Origin: Flavobacterium urocaniciphilum | GTDB lineage: Bacteria > Bacteroidota > Bacteroidia > Flavobacteriales > Flavobacteriaceae | Assembly: GCF_900110615.1 (NCBI RefSeq) | Contig: NZ_FOEI01000003.1 | Coordinates: 62,001-126,000 of the forward strand | Reading direction: 5' to 3' | DNA: 64,000 nucleotides | Shown: piece after piece, positions 34,735 to 43,103 of the stretch | Numbering within the stretch: position 1 is the first letter of the stretch | Layout of the letters: the number at the start of each line of letters is the position of its first letter | Notes under the pieces: model-generated | Seen by the model: only the letters and a program-made list of their open reading frames with translations | Database searches by the model: none | What the model was told of the DNA's origin: nothing | Translations under genes and position numbers: made by a program

Positions 34735-34964
34735 ACATTTAAATTAGTAAACCAACAGAAACAAGAAGAATTTGACAAAAAAACTGAATTTTTTATCAAA
34801 TTTAAATACTTAAAAACCAATAAGTTAAAAATTTTCATTGCTTAATCTTTAAGAAAAGTTCAATATTTTTTAATATTGTGAAATTTTGACCTGTTTTTTT
34901 GCGTTTTTTTCTGTTAAAAGTGTTAAAGTTGATTTTTCTTTAAATAAACCACAAAATCTTAACA
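34735..34964. other. AT-rich intergenic stretch before the small RNA
   Basis: No credible ORF. It holds a small dyad CAATATT-tttt-AATATTG (34861-34878) and two imperfect GTTAAAG direct repeats near 34920. Nothing else recognised. Confidence 0.5.
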
Positions 34965-34972
34965 TATCTTTG
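34965..34972 (+). promoter_or_regulatory. -7 element of the candidate small RNA
   Basis: TATCTTTG, an exact TAnnTTTG match. Transcription would begin about 34976-34979, immediately before a hairpin. No TTG at the proper -33 spacing. Confidence 0.55.
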
Positions 34973-34976
34973 CAGT

Positions 34977-35083
34977 GCAAATGAGGGGTAGTAGTCTCAT
35001 TTGTATATAAGTTTTTCATAATTTATAGTTTTTGGTTGGTTAATAGCATAAAAACTCAGTCATATCGTTTGACTGGGTTTTTT
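34977..35083 (+). ncRNA. Candidate structured small RNA with own promoter and terminator
   Basis: About 107 nt. The 5' end forms CAAATGAG (34978-34985) pairing with CTCATTTG (34996-35003) around a 10-nt loop GGGTAGTAGT. The middle is AT-rich with weak TATAA/TTATA pairing and an AGTTTTT/AAAAACT pairing. The 3' end is ACTCAGTCA (35054-35062) pairing with TGACTGGGT (35070-35078) and a T-run, a good terminator. The longest internal frame is nine codons (ATG at 34982). It follows the hpd terminator and precedes the DUF3108 promoter, so it is an independent unit. I cannot assign a family; 6S-Flavo and Flavo-1, both known Bacteroidota motifs, are the ones to test. Confidence 0.55.
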
Positions 35084-35099
35084 GTTTTTTGTAACTTTG
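35069..35099 (+). promoter_or_regulatory. Promoter of the DUF3108-kynA-M23-pgi operon
   Basis: TTG (35069-35071), 20-bp spacer, TAACTTTG (35092-35099), 38 bp before the ATG. Its upstream half overlaps the small-RNA terminator. Confidence 0.55.
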
Positions 35100-35137
35100 G
35101 AACAATAATTGTATTCTTCAAAGAAAAACAGTAAAAA

Positions 35138-35911
35138 ATGAAAAGAATTATATTACTTCTAGCGGTTTTCGTACTATCAAGCTCTTTTGATATGGGTCAA
35201 GTAGATGCTTATAATGTAGGGGAATTTTTCAAATTAAGAATACATTATGGTTTAGTAAATGCAGGTTATGCCACTCTTGAGGTAAAAGACGCAGAGCTAA
35301 ATGGTAAAAAAATGCACCATGTTATTGGTAAAGGTTATACTACAGGTATGACCAAACTAATGTTTAAAGTGGTGGATAACTATGAAAGTTATTTCGATAA
35401 AGAAACTAACAAACCTTATGTATTTATAAGAAATATCAATGAAGGTGGTTACAAAAAAAACCAACAAGGATATTTCAATCAAGCTAACAATACTGTACTT
35501 GTAAAAGATTATAAAAATAAAACCGAAAAAACATTTTCTGTTCCTGAAAATGTACAAGATATAGTATCATCTTTTTATTATTTAAGAAATCACCCAAGAA
35601 TTGACAAGTTAAATGTTGGTGAATCTATCACAATTGATATGTTTTTTGATGAAGAAACAACAAAATTTAAGCTAAAATTCATTGGTAGAGAAAATATAAA
35701 CTCTAAATTTGGAAAAATAAATTGCATGATTTTTAGACCCTACGTGCAAGCTGGTCGTGTTTTTAAGGAAGAAGAAAGTTTAACCGTTTGGATTTCAGAC
35801 GATAACAACCGTATTCCTATCCGTGTAAAAGCAAGTTTAGCAGTTGGTTCTTTAAAGGCAGATATTGAAGAATATAAAGGATTGAAGCATCCAATAAAAT
35901 TTAAAAACTAA
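35138..35911 (+). CDS. DUF3108 domain-containing exported protein
   Basis: 257 residues with an N-terminal signal sequence (MKRIILLLAVFVLSSSF; cleavage uncertain). The rest matches the DUF3108 pattern: FKLRIHYGLVNAGYATLEVKD near the start, VVDNYESYFDKETNKPYVFIRNINEGGY in the middle, and ESLTVWISDDNNRIPIRVKASLAVGSLKADIEEY at the end. Such proteins are periplasmic beta-rich proteins of unknown function with a likely lipid-binding-type fold. It is the first gene of a tightly packed operon (5, 17 and 4 bp gaps) with kynA, an M23 peptidase and pgi. Confidence 0.88.
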   Translation: MKRIILLLAVFVLSSSFDMGQVDAYNVGEFFKLRIHYGLVNAGYATLEVKDAELNGKKMHHVIGKGYTTGMTKLMFKVVDNYESYFDKETNKPYVFIRNINEGGYKKNQQGYFNQANNTVLVKDYKNKTEKTFSVPENVQDIVSSFYYLRNHPRIDKLNVGESITIDMFFDEETTKFKLKFIGRENINSKFGKINCMIFRPYVQAGRVFKEEESLTVWISDDNNRIPIRVKASLAVGSLKADIEEYKGLKHPIKFKN

Positions 35912-35916
35912 TTATT

Positions 35917-36840
35917 TTGCAAAATAATATTGAGGAAAAAATTCAGCTTTTAGAAGAAAAGTTTGAAAAAATCAATCAAAAAACAGAAACACATTTAGAA
36001 GGTTTACTTTGGGCTAAACCAATTACGTATTGGGATTATATCCAAACAGATGCCCTTTTAAATTTACAAATTCAGCGTTCAACTTTACCGGATGAAATGG
36101 TATTTATCATGTATCATCAGGTTAATGAATTATTGTTCAAAATGATCCTTTGGGAAATGGATCAACTTTGCCATACAGCATTACCAAGCACAGCATTTTT
36201 TACTGAACGATTAAACAGAATTAGTCGTTATTTTGATATGCTTACTACTTCTTTCGACATCATGAAAGACGGTATGGAACCAGAGCAATATCTGAAATTT
36301 AGAAACACTTTAACTCCAGCAAGTGGATTTCAAAGTGCACAATATAGAATGATTGAATTTGGATCTACAGATTTAATTAACCTAGTAGATATTAGATTTA
36401 GAGCCTCTTTTGATAAAAACGCCTCATACTCTGAAATATTAGATCATTTATATTGGCAAGCAGCTGGAAAAGATTATCACACAGGTGAAAAATCTTATTT
36501 ATTAGCAGAATTCGAACGTAAATACAAAAAAGAATTTTTAAGTTTTATGGAAGAATACAGCAATATAAATCTTTGGCAAAAATTCAAACAATTACCAGAA
36601 GCTGATCAAAAAAATCCAGATTTAGTTGCCGCAATGCGTCATTATGATAAAACCGTAAACATTACTTGGGTTATGGGACATTTTAATGCTGCGAAAAAAT
36701 ACATTGAAAGCGTACCAGGTAGTCATGAAGCAACTGGTGGTAGTGATTGGAAAAAATACATGTTGCCAAAATACCAACGCAGAATTTTCTTTCCACAACT
36801 TTGGACAAAAGAAGAATTAGATAATTGGGGAGAAGAATAA
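35917..36840 (+). CDS. kynA: Tryptophan 2,3-dioxygenase family protein
   Basis: 307 residues, all-helical heme dioxygenase fold. It oxidises L-tryptophan to N-formylkynurenine. Typical segments: LEGLLWAKPITYWDYIQTDALLNLQ at the N-terminus, DEMVFIMYHQVNELLFKMILWEMDQL with the distal-side His, FRNTLTPASGFQSAQYRMIEF (substrate loop), and VMGHFNAAKKYIESVPGSHEATGGSDWKKYM near the C-terminus. The start must be TTG at 35917: an upstream TAA at 35902 closes the frame and no ATG is available before the conserved region. It follows DUF3108 by five bases. No kynureninase gene is in the window. Confidence 0.9.
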   Translation: MQNNIEEKIQLLEEKFEKINQKTETHLEGLLWAKPITYWDYIQTDALLNLQIQRSTLPDEMVFIMYHQVNELLFKMILWEMDQLCHTALPSTAFFTERLNRISRYFDMLTTSFDIMKDGMEPEQYLKFRNTLTPASGFQSAQYRMIEFGSTDLINLVDIRFRASFDKNASYSEILDHLYWQAAGKDYHTGEKSYLLAEFERKYKKEFLSFMEEYSNINLWQKFKQLPEADQKNPDLVAAMRHYDKTVNITWVMGHFNAAKKYIESVPGSHEATGGSDWKKYMLPKYQRRIFFPQLWTKEELDNWGEE

Positions 36841-36857
36841 TTACAAAAAATTAAAGT

Positions 36858-38090
36858 TTGAAGTATATACTATATTTACTAATACTAGTACTTGGCTTTT
36901 CGTGTCAACAAGAAAAGTCTGAAAAAGTAGCTAAGATTGCCGTTAAAAAAGAACCTATTGTTAAAGAATATGGTTTTATTTTTAATGATTTTACTGTGGT
37001 GCAAGACACTTTAGAATCAGGCGATACTTTTAGTACTATTTTAGAAGGATATACCCTACCCGATAGTTTAAAATTATTTGATATTACTGAAAAAGTTAAA
37101 GATTCTTTCAACATCAAAAACATTCGTGCTGGAAAAGAATTTATCACCTTTTCAGACAAAAAAAATAAAAAGAATTTAAAAGCTTTCGTTTACGTTCAAG
37201 ACAAAACAAGTTATTTAGTTGTCGATTTAAGAGATTCCATTAAAGTGGAAATCAAAAAACGTCCAACAATTTTAAAAAGACGCACTATAGCTGCAGAATT
37301 AGATGGTTCTTTATCTGAAACATTATCCAGAAATGGAGTGAGCGCTGCTTTAGCCAACGAATTAGCTCAAATTTATAAATACTCTATCGACTTCTTCAAA
37401 CTAAAGAAAGGCGATAAATTTGCCGTAACCATTCAAGAAAAATACTTTGAAAATGGGGAATATCTTGGAGTGGATAAAGTGGAAGCTTCTTATTTCGAAT
37501 ACAAAGGAAAAAAAATCTATGCTTTTCCTTATAAGTTAAATGAAAATCAAAAAAGAGTAGAATATTATGATGAAAAGGCTTCTGGTGCTAAAAGTATGTT
37601 CTTAAAAGCGCCTTTAGATTATTTCAAATTAACTTCAAAATTCACGGCTCGTAGATTTCACCCCGTACAATTTAAATGGAAAGCTCATAATGGAACGGAT
37701 TATGCAGCACCACACGGAACACCTATTAAAACAACTGCTTCAGGAGTAGTTGAAGCAACCGGTTATACTTCCGGAAATGGAAACTTTGTAAAAGTAAAAC
37801 ACAACTCAAAATACTCTACACAATATCTTCACATGTCTAAAATTTTAGTACGAAGAGGACAAAGTGTAACACAAGGTCAAATCATTGGAAAAGTAGGTAG
37901 TACAGGTTTAGCAACTGGTCCACACGTATGTTATCGTTTTTGGAAAAACGGAGTTCAAGTGGATCCATTACGCATGAAATTACCCTCTTCAGAACCCATG
38001 ACCAAAAAACAAAAAGAAAAATATTTAGCTACAATTGCACCTTTAAAAAAAGAACTAGACGACACGACAGCCAAAACTTTTAAAGAGTAA
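36858..38090 (+). CDS. M23 family metallopeptidase, lipoprotein
   Basis: 410 residues with a lipobox (LVLGFSC, C16), so probably anchored in the periplasm. An OapA/LysM-like N-terminal region (about 40-230) precedes the M23 domain (about 265-375). H277 and D281 (AHNGTDYAAPHG) and H325 (QYLHMS) are as in lysostaphin-type endopeptidases, but the usual H-x-H is H356-V-C358 (TGPHVCYRF), so the third zinc ligand is Cys instead of His. It probably cuts peptidoglycan cross-links, though activity is uncertain. It starts with TTG; the frame is closed by a TAA six bases upstream of that codon. The pgi start is four bases beyond its stop. Confidence 0.88.
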   Translation: MKYILYLLILVLGFSCQQEKSEKVAKIAVKKEPIVKEYGFIFNDFTVVQDTLESGDTFSTILEGYTLPDSLKLFDITEKVKDSFNIKNIRAGKEFITFSDKKNKKNLKAFVYVQDKTSYLVVDLRDSIKVEIKKRPTILKRRTIAAELDGSLSETLSRNGVSAALANELAQIYKYSIDFFKLKKGDKFAVTIQEKYFENGEYLGVDKVEASYFEYKGKKIYAFPYKLNENQKRVEYYDEKASGAKSMFLKAPLDYFKLTSKFTARRFHPVQFKWKAHNGTDYAAPHGTPIKTTASGVVEATGYTSGNGNFVKVKHNSKYSTQYLHMSKILVRRGQSVTQGQIIGKVGSTGLATGPHVCYRFWKNGVQVDPLRMKLPSSEPMTKKQKEKYLATIAPLKKELDDTTAKTFKE

Positions 38091-38094
38091 TCCA

Positions 38095-39735
38095 ATGAAC
38101 CTAAATAAAATTAATCCAACTTCTACTGCTGCTTGGCAAAAATTAAGAGCTCATTTTTCAGAAATTGAATTTCAATCTACTAAAGATTTATTTAAAGATG
38201 AAAATAGAGTAACGAATTTTAGCATTGAATGGAATGATTTTTATGTAGATTTTTCTAAAAACAATTGGACAAAAGAAACGATTTATTTATTATTGGAACT
38301 GGCAAATGAAGTGGACTTAAAAAAAGCCATTGAAAGTTATTTCATTGGTGAAAAAATTAACGAAACTGAAAACAGAGCAGTTCTTCATACAGCTTTACGA
38401 GCTACTAAAACAGAAGAAATTTTTGTTGATGGAATTAATATTATTCCGGAAGTTTTCGATACAAAATTGAAAATTCAAAAATGTACTGAAACTGTTTTAT
38501 CGGGTAATGCAAAAGGTTATACAGGAAAAACCTTTACAGATGTAGTTAATATTGGAATTGGTGGTTCCGATTTAGGACCAGACATGGTTGTAGAGGCATT
38601 ACAATACTACAAAACCAATTTAAATGTACATTTTGTTTCGAATATTGATGGTGATCATGTTCAAGAAATTCTTAAAAAAGTAAATCCAGAAACAACACTT
38701 TTCATTATTGTTTCAAAAACATTTACGACACAAGAAACCTTAACAAATGCAGAAACTATTAAGAAATGGTTTTTAAAAAATGCTTCTGAAAAAGACATTT
38801 CCAAACATTTTGTTGCGGTGACTTCTAATGAAGAAAAAGCTGTTTCTTTTGGAATAATTTCTGAAAATATTTTCCCTATGTGGGATTGGGTTGGTGGAAG
38901 ATTTTCATTATGGAGTGCCGTTGGTTTAAGCATTAGTTTAGCCGTTGGATATGATAATTTTGAAAAATTATTATCCGGTGCAAATAAAATGGATGTGCAT
39001 TTTAGAACATCCGATTTCAATCAAAACATACCCGTAATTTTAGCACTTTTAAGTGTTTGGCACAATAATTTTTTTGGAGCTGAAACCGAAGCAATTGTTC
39101 CTTATACGCAATATTTACATAAACTGGCACCTTACTTACAACAAGGTATGATGGAAAGTAATGGAAAATCTGTTGATAGAAATGGATTTCCCGTGAATTA
39201 CCAAACTGGTACCGTTATTTGGGGTGAACCAGGTTCTAATGCGCAACATGCCTTTTTCCAATTAATTCATCAAGGAACGAAATTAATTCCAACCGATTTT
39301 ATTGGTTTCATTAAGCCGTTACACAACGAAAAAGATCATCATAACAAATTAATGTCGAACTTTTTCGCTCAAACCGAAGCGTTATTGATGGGAAAAAGTA
39401 GTGATGAAGTTTTGGCAGAATGTTTAGCATTAGGAAAATCAGAAGCAGATATAAAAGAATTACTTCCATTCAAAACATTTGAAGGAAATAAACCAACTAA
39501 TACCATATTAATCAACCAATTAACTCCAGAAAATTTAGGTTCTTTAATTGCAATGTATGAACATAAAATTTTCGTTCAAGGTATCATTTGGAATATTTAT
39601 AGTTATGATCAATGGGGTGTTGAATTAGGTAAAAAATTAGCCAATTCAATCTTAGATGAAATTGAAAATAATGAAGTGAAATCACACGATAGTTCTACAA
39701 CTGCTCTACTTCAAAAATTCTTAGGTAAAAGATAA
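38095..39735 (+). CDS. pgi: Glucose-6-phosphate isomerase
   Basis: 546 residues, standard long-form PGI interconverting glucose-6-phosphate and fructose-6-phosphate. Signatures: VNIGIGGSDLGPDMV (about 151-165), FIIVSKTFTTQETLTNA, WVGGRFSLWSAVGLSI, the catalytic-Glu region QQGMMESNGKSVDRNG, and the C-terminal KIFVQGIIWNIYSYDQWGVELGK. It is the last gene of the DUF3108-kynA-M23-pgi unit, only four bases after the M23 gene. This grouping of an envelope peptidase with a glycolytic enzyme looks like operon sharing rather than a pathway. Confidence 0.96.
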   Translation: MNLNKINPTSTAAWQKLRAHFSEIEFQSTKDLFKDENRVTNFSIEWNDFYVDFSKNNWTKETIYLLLELANEVDLKKAIESYFIGEKINETENRAVLHTALRATKTEEIFVDGINIIPEVFDTKLKIQKCTETVLSGNAKGYTGKTFTDVVNIGIGGSDLGPDMVVEALQYYKTNLNVHFVSNIDGDHVQEILKKVNPETTLFIIVSKTFTTQETLTNAETIKKWFLKNASEKDISKHFVAVTSNEEKAVSFGIISENIFPMWDWVGGRFSLWSAVGLSISLAVGYDNFEKLLSGANKMDVHFRTSDFNQNIPVILALLSVWHNNFFGAETEAIVPYTQYLHKLAPYLQQGMMESNGKSVDRNGFPVNYQTGTVIWGEPGSNAQHAFFQLIHQGTKLIPTDFIGFIKPLHNEKDHHNKLMSNFFAQTEALLMGKSSDEVLAECLALGKSEADIKELLPFKTFEGNKPTNTILINQLTPENLGSLIAMYEHKIFVQGIIWNIYSYDQWGVELGKKLANSILDEIENNEVKSHDSSTTALLQKFLGKR

Positions 39736-39799
39736 AACGACATATTTTTAGCTTTTTGTAATAAAATATTTTAATCTTACATTTACAAAAAAAAGCAAA

Positions 39800-41245
39800 A
39801 TGGTATTAAGTCGATTCTGGTTAGTAATTTTTATTTCATCAATTCTATTCATAATAGTTGGATTATTTTCTTCACAATATTATTCTATCGATTATGTTTT
39901 AAACGGAAAAAAAGACGATCCTATTCTTATCTCTGAAAAATTCTTAAATGAATATCCCAAACCATTACAAGATTCAATTCTAAAAGCAGAAGAAAAAACA
40001 TATAAAGTTGACTTAGATACTTTAAACCCAGACACAACTTATGTGTTTAAAAACAAAACGGTTAAAGTATTTAGTGGCGTACAAAAATCGGATGGTTTAT
40101 TACCAACCTGTAAAGCTAGTTTATTTGATATTATCTTACCGTTAATGGCTTATTTAGCCTTCTTTTGTGGACTTATGGAATTATTAATTATTTCAGGAGC
40201 GTCAGAATATTTAGCTAAAAAACTAAGTCCATTTTTTGCTCAAATTTTCCCTTCAATTCCAAAAAATCACGAATCGGTTTCCTACATGACGTTGAACTTT
40301 GCGGCTAACTTTTTAGGTTTAGATTCTGCAGCCACACCATTCGGATTAAAAGCCATGGAAAGTTTACAAGAACTGAATCCCGAAAAAGATAAGGCTAGTG
40401 ATGCACAAATTATGTTTATGTGTTTACATGCTGCGGGTTTAACCTTAATACCAACATCTATTATTGGATATAGAGCAGCAGCAAATGCCGCTAATCCTGC
40501 TGATGTAATGTTACCATGTATCATTACTTCATTTATTGGTACAATTGCAGCATTATTAATTGTTGGAATTAGACAACGTATTAATTTTAAAAGTGCCACT
40601 TTATTAGTTGGATTAATGTCTATTATTGCATCTATAGTTGGTTTATTATTTTACATCAACGGTTTAAATTTAGTGGAAAAGAATTTCTTTACTTCTAACT
40701 TATCTGCTATTATGTTAATTGCCATTATTGGAATTACATTAACCTATGCATTTCTAAAAGAAAAGAAATTTGTTGAGAAAAAAACCACCATATTTGATGC
40801 TTTTGTTTCAGGAGCAAAAAATGGTTTAACAACAGGAGTAACTATTTTCCCTTATGTATTAGGAATGTTAGCGGCCATTTCTTTTTTTAGAAATAGTGGA
40901 TTATTTGAAATGATGAGCAATGGAATTTCTTATATTTTTTCAAATTTAAATGTTTCAAAAGAAATTACAGATTCTTTACCCGTTGCCATGTTACGTCCAT
41001 TTAGTTCAAGTGGTTCTCGTGGTTTTATGATAGATGCGATGAATAACTTTGGACCAGATTCATTAACGGGTCGTTTAAGCTCTATTTTTCAATGTAGTGC
41101 CGAAACAACTTTTTATGTAATTGCTGTCTATTTTGGAAGTATTAATGTGAAAAACACTCGTTATACATTAGCAACCATGTTATTAGTTGACCTAATTTGT
41201 GTTATTACAGCAATTGCAGTGGCAAGTTGGTTTTTTGTGAAATAA
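39800..41245 (+). CDS. SpmA-SpmB fusion-type nucleoside-recognition membrane protein
   Basis: 481 residues. An N-terminal helix (about 7-27) and a hydrophilic loop precede two Gate/nucleoside-recognition halves: the first (about 105-260) with NFAANFLGLDSAATPFGLKAMESLQELNP, typical of SpmA, the second (about 335-478) with FPYVLGMLAAISFFRNSGLFEMM and LPVAMLRPFSSSGSRGFMIDAM, typical of SpmB. In Bacillus these are two spore-maturation proteins; here they are joined in a non-spore-forming lineage, as in many Bacteroidota. It is an inner-membrane protein of unknown transport role. It stands alone between pgi and fumarase. Confidence 0.87.
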   Translation: MVLSRFWLVIFISSILFIIVGLFSSQYYSIDYVLNGKKDDPILISEKFLNEYPKPLQDSILKAEEKTYKVDLDTLNPDTTYVFKNKTVKVFSGVQKSDGLLPTCKASLFDIILPLMAYLAFFCGLMELLIISGASEYLAKKLSPFFAQIFPSIPKNHESVSYMTLNFAANFLGLDSAATPFGLKAMESLQELNPEKDKASDAQIMFMCLHAAGLTLIPTSIIGYRAAANAANPADVMLPCIITSFIGTIAALLIVGIRQRINFKSATLLVGLMSIIASIVGLLFYINGLNLVEKNFFTSNLSAIMLIAIIGITLTYAFLKEKKFVEKKTTIFDAFVSGAKNGLTTGVTIFPYVLGMLAAISFFRNSGLFEMMSNGISYIFSNLNVSKEITDSLPVAMLRPFSSSGSRGFMIDAMNNFGPDSLTGRLSSIFQCSAETTFYVIAVYFGSINVKNTRYTLATMLLVDLICVITAIAVASWFFVK

Positions 41246-41305
41246 TTAACTCAAACAAAGCCGCTAAGAGTTTATAACTCATAAAGATTTTTTTAAAATT
41301 ATCCG

Positions 41306-41313
41306 TAACTTTA
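41306..41313 (+). promoter_or_regulatory. Putative -7 element for fumarase
   Basis: TAACTTTA, one mismatch to TAnnTTTG, 21 bp before the ATG at 41335. Confidence 0.35.
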
Positions 41314-41334
41314 CATTTATAAACACACTATACA

Positions 41335-42936
41335 ATGGACTTTTTATATCAAGAACCGTATCCAATTTTAAAAGACGATACACAATACAAAAAATTAACT
41401 TCAGACTACGTAAAAGTAGAGCAATTAGGAGATAGAGAAATTTTAGTCGTAGATCCAAAAGGGTTAGAATTACTAGCTCAAGAAGCTATGGATGATGTTT
41501 CATTCATGTTACGATCAGCGCACTTACAGAAATTAAGAAATATTATTGAAGATCCTGAAGCTACAGACAACGACCGATTTGTTGCCTATAATTTATTACA
41601 AAATGCTGCAGTAGCAGTGGAAGGTCAATTACCATCTTGTCAGGATACAGGTACAGCAATTGTAGTTGCTAAAAAAGGAGAAAATGTTTACACAGGTGTT
41701 GATGATGGAGAATGGTTATCGAAAGGAATTTACAATACCTATACCAATAAAAACTTACGTTATTCGCAAATTGTACCCATTTCAATGTTCGAAGAAAAAA
41801 ACTCAGGTTCTAATCTTCCTGCACAAATAGACATTTATGCAAAAAAAGGAGCTTCTTATGAATTTTTGTTTTTAACAAAAGGTGGTGGTTCTGCAAACAA
41901 AACGTTCTTATATCAAAAAACAAAATCGTTGTTAAATGATAAATCGATGGAAGAATTTATCCGTGAAAAAATCATGGATTTAGGAACATCTGCATGTCCG
42001 CCTTACCATTTAGCAATTGTTATTGGAGGAACTTCTGCAGAAGCGAATTTAGCTACTGTTAAAAAAGCTTCAGCTGGTTATTATGATAATTTACCAACTT
42101 CTGGTAATATGGCTGGTCAAGCATTTAGAGATTTAGAATGGGAAAAAAGAGTGCAACAAATTTGTCAAGAAAGTCATATTGGAGCACAATTCGGAGGAAA
42201 ATATTTAACACATGATGTGCGCGTTATTCGTTTACCACGTCATGCTGCTTCTTGTCCGGTTGGTATGGGAGTTTCTTGTTCGGCAGATAGAAATATTAAA
42301 GGAAAAATCACGAGAGATGGAATTTTCTTAGAACAATTAGAAACCAATCCAGGTCAGTTTTTACCAGCTACTGCTCCACATTTAGAGCCAGCTGTAGAAA
42401 TAGATTTGAATAAACCAATGTCGGAAATTTTAGCAGAATTATCGAAATACCCAATTAAAACAAGATTAAAATTAAATGGTACTTTAATTGTTGCACGTGA
42501 TATTGCTCATGCAAAAATTAAAGAATTGTTAGATGCTGGTAAACCAATGCCAGAATATTTCAAAAACCATCCAGTTTATTATGCTGGTCCGGCGAAAACA
42601 CCAGATGGAATGCCTTCAGGAAGTTTCGGGCCAACAACAGCAGGAAGAATGGACGTTTATGTAGATGAATTCCAAGCAGCTGGAGGAAGCATGGTAATGT
42701 TAGCAAAAGGTAATAGAAGTAAAGAGGTTATGAATGCTTGTAATAAATACGGTGGTTTCTATTTAGGATCTATTGGTGGACCTGCAGCCATTTTAGCAAA
42801 AGAAAATATTTTATCTGTTGAAGTGGTAGATTTTGAAGAATTAGGAATGGAAGCTGTACGTAAAATTACAGTTAAGGATTTCCCTGCTTTTATTATTACA
42901 GATGATAAAGGAAACGATTTCTTTGCAAATTTATAA
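41335..42936 (+). CDS. Class I (iron-sulfur) fumarate hydratase
   Basis: 533 residues, the long single-chain class I fumarase joining alpha and beta domains. It interconverts fumarate and malate in the TCA cycle. The three cysteines holding the oxygen-sensitive 4Fe-4S cluster are C102 ([11 protein letters not shown]), C221 ([11 protein letters not shown]) and C307 ([10 protein letters not shown]). The beta domain (about 370-530) includes [31 protein letters not shown]. It is unlinked to other TCA genes here. Fumarate is also an end product of the tyrosine pathway encoded by hmgA and hpd 8 kb away. Confidence 0.95.
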   Translation: MDFLYQEPYPILKDDTQYKKLTSDYVKVEQLGDREILVVDPKGLELLAQEAMDDVSFMLRSAHLQKLRNIIEDPEATDNDRFVAYNLLQNAAVAVEGQLPSCQDTGTAIVVAKKGENVYTGVDDGEWLSKGIYNTYTNKNLRYSQIVPISMFEEKNSGSNLPAQIDIYAKKGASYEFLFLTKGGGSANKTFLYQKTKSLLNDKSMEEFIREKIMDLGTSACPPYHLAIVIGGTSAEANLATVKKASAGYYDNLPTSGNMAGQAFRDLEWEKRVQQICQESHIGAQFGGKYLTHDVRVIRLPRHAASCPVGMGVSCSADRNIKGKITRDGIFLEQLETNPGQFLPATAPHLEPAVEIDLNKPMSEILAELSKYPIKTRLKLNGTLIVARDIAHAKIKELLDAGKPMPEYFKNHPVYYAGPAKTPDGMPSGSFGPTTAGRMDVYVDEFQAAGGSMVMLAKGNRSKEVMNACNKYGGFYLGSIGGPAAILAKENILSVEVVDFEELGMEAVRKITVKDFPAFIITDDKGNDFFANL

Positions 42937-43034
42937 CATAAAAATATTTTGAGATTTTATTAAAAAAGCAATTGTTTAATTTGTAAATAATTGAATAACA
43001 ATTGTTAATATTAATGGTTATGCATTAAAATATG

Positions 43035-43064
43035 TTGAATTTAAGATAAAAAACAATATATTTG
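43035..43064 (+). promoter_or_regulatory. Promoter of the subtilase gene
   Basis: TTG (43035-43037), 19-bp spacer, TATATTTG (43057-43064), 39 bp before the ATG. One of the best consensus matches in the window. Confidence 0.65.
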
Positions 43065-43103
43065 CTCGCCTAACTACATAAAAACAACCAAAATAGTTAA
43101 AAA

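Noticed and set aside
34977..35083. Reading the small RNA as tmRNA, SRP RNA or a known riboswitch
   Set aside because: No CCA-type end, no tag reading frame, no GGAAG-type SRP loop, and no match by eye to TPP, SAM or preQ1 cores.
38661..39020. 119-codon minus-strand open frame inside pgi
   Set aside because: Antisense to an intact pgi with all motifs; no independent signals.
40282..40599. 105-codon minus-strand open frame inside the SpmA-SpmB gene
   Set aside because: Mirror of a strongly conserved membrane protein; not supported by any motif.
41250..41290. GAGTT-tat-AACTC dyad before fumarase
   Set aside because: Only five base pairs, no T-run, not placed on a promoter element; likely chance in AT-rich DNA.
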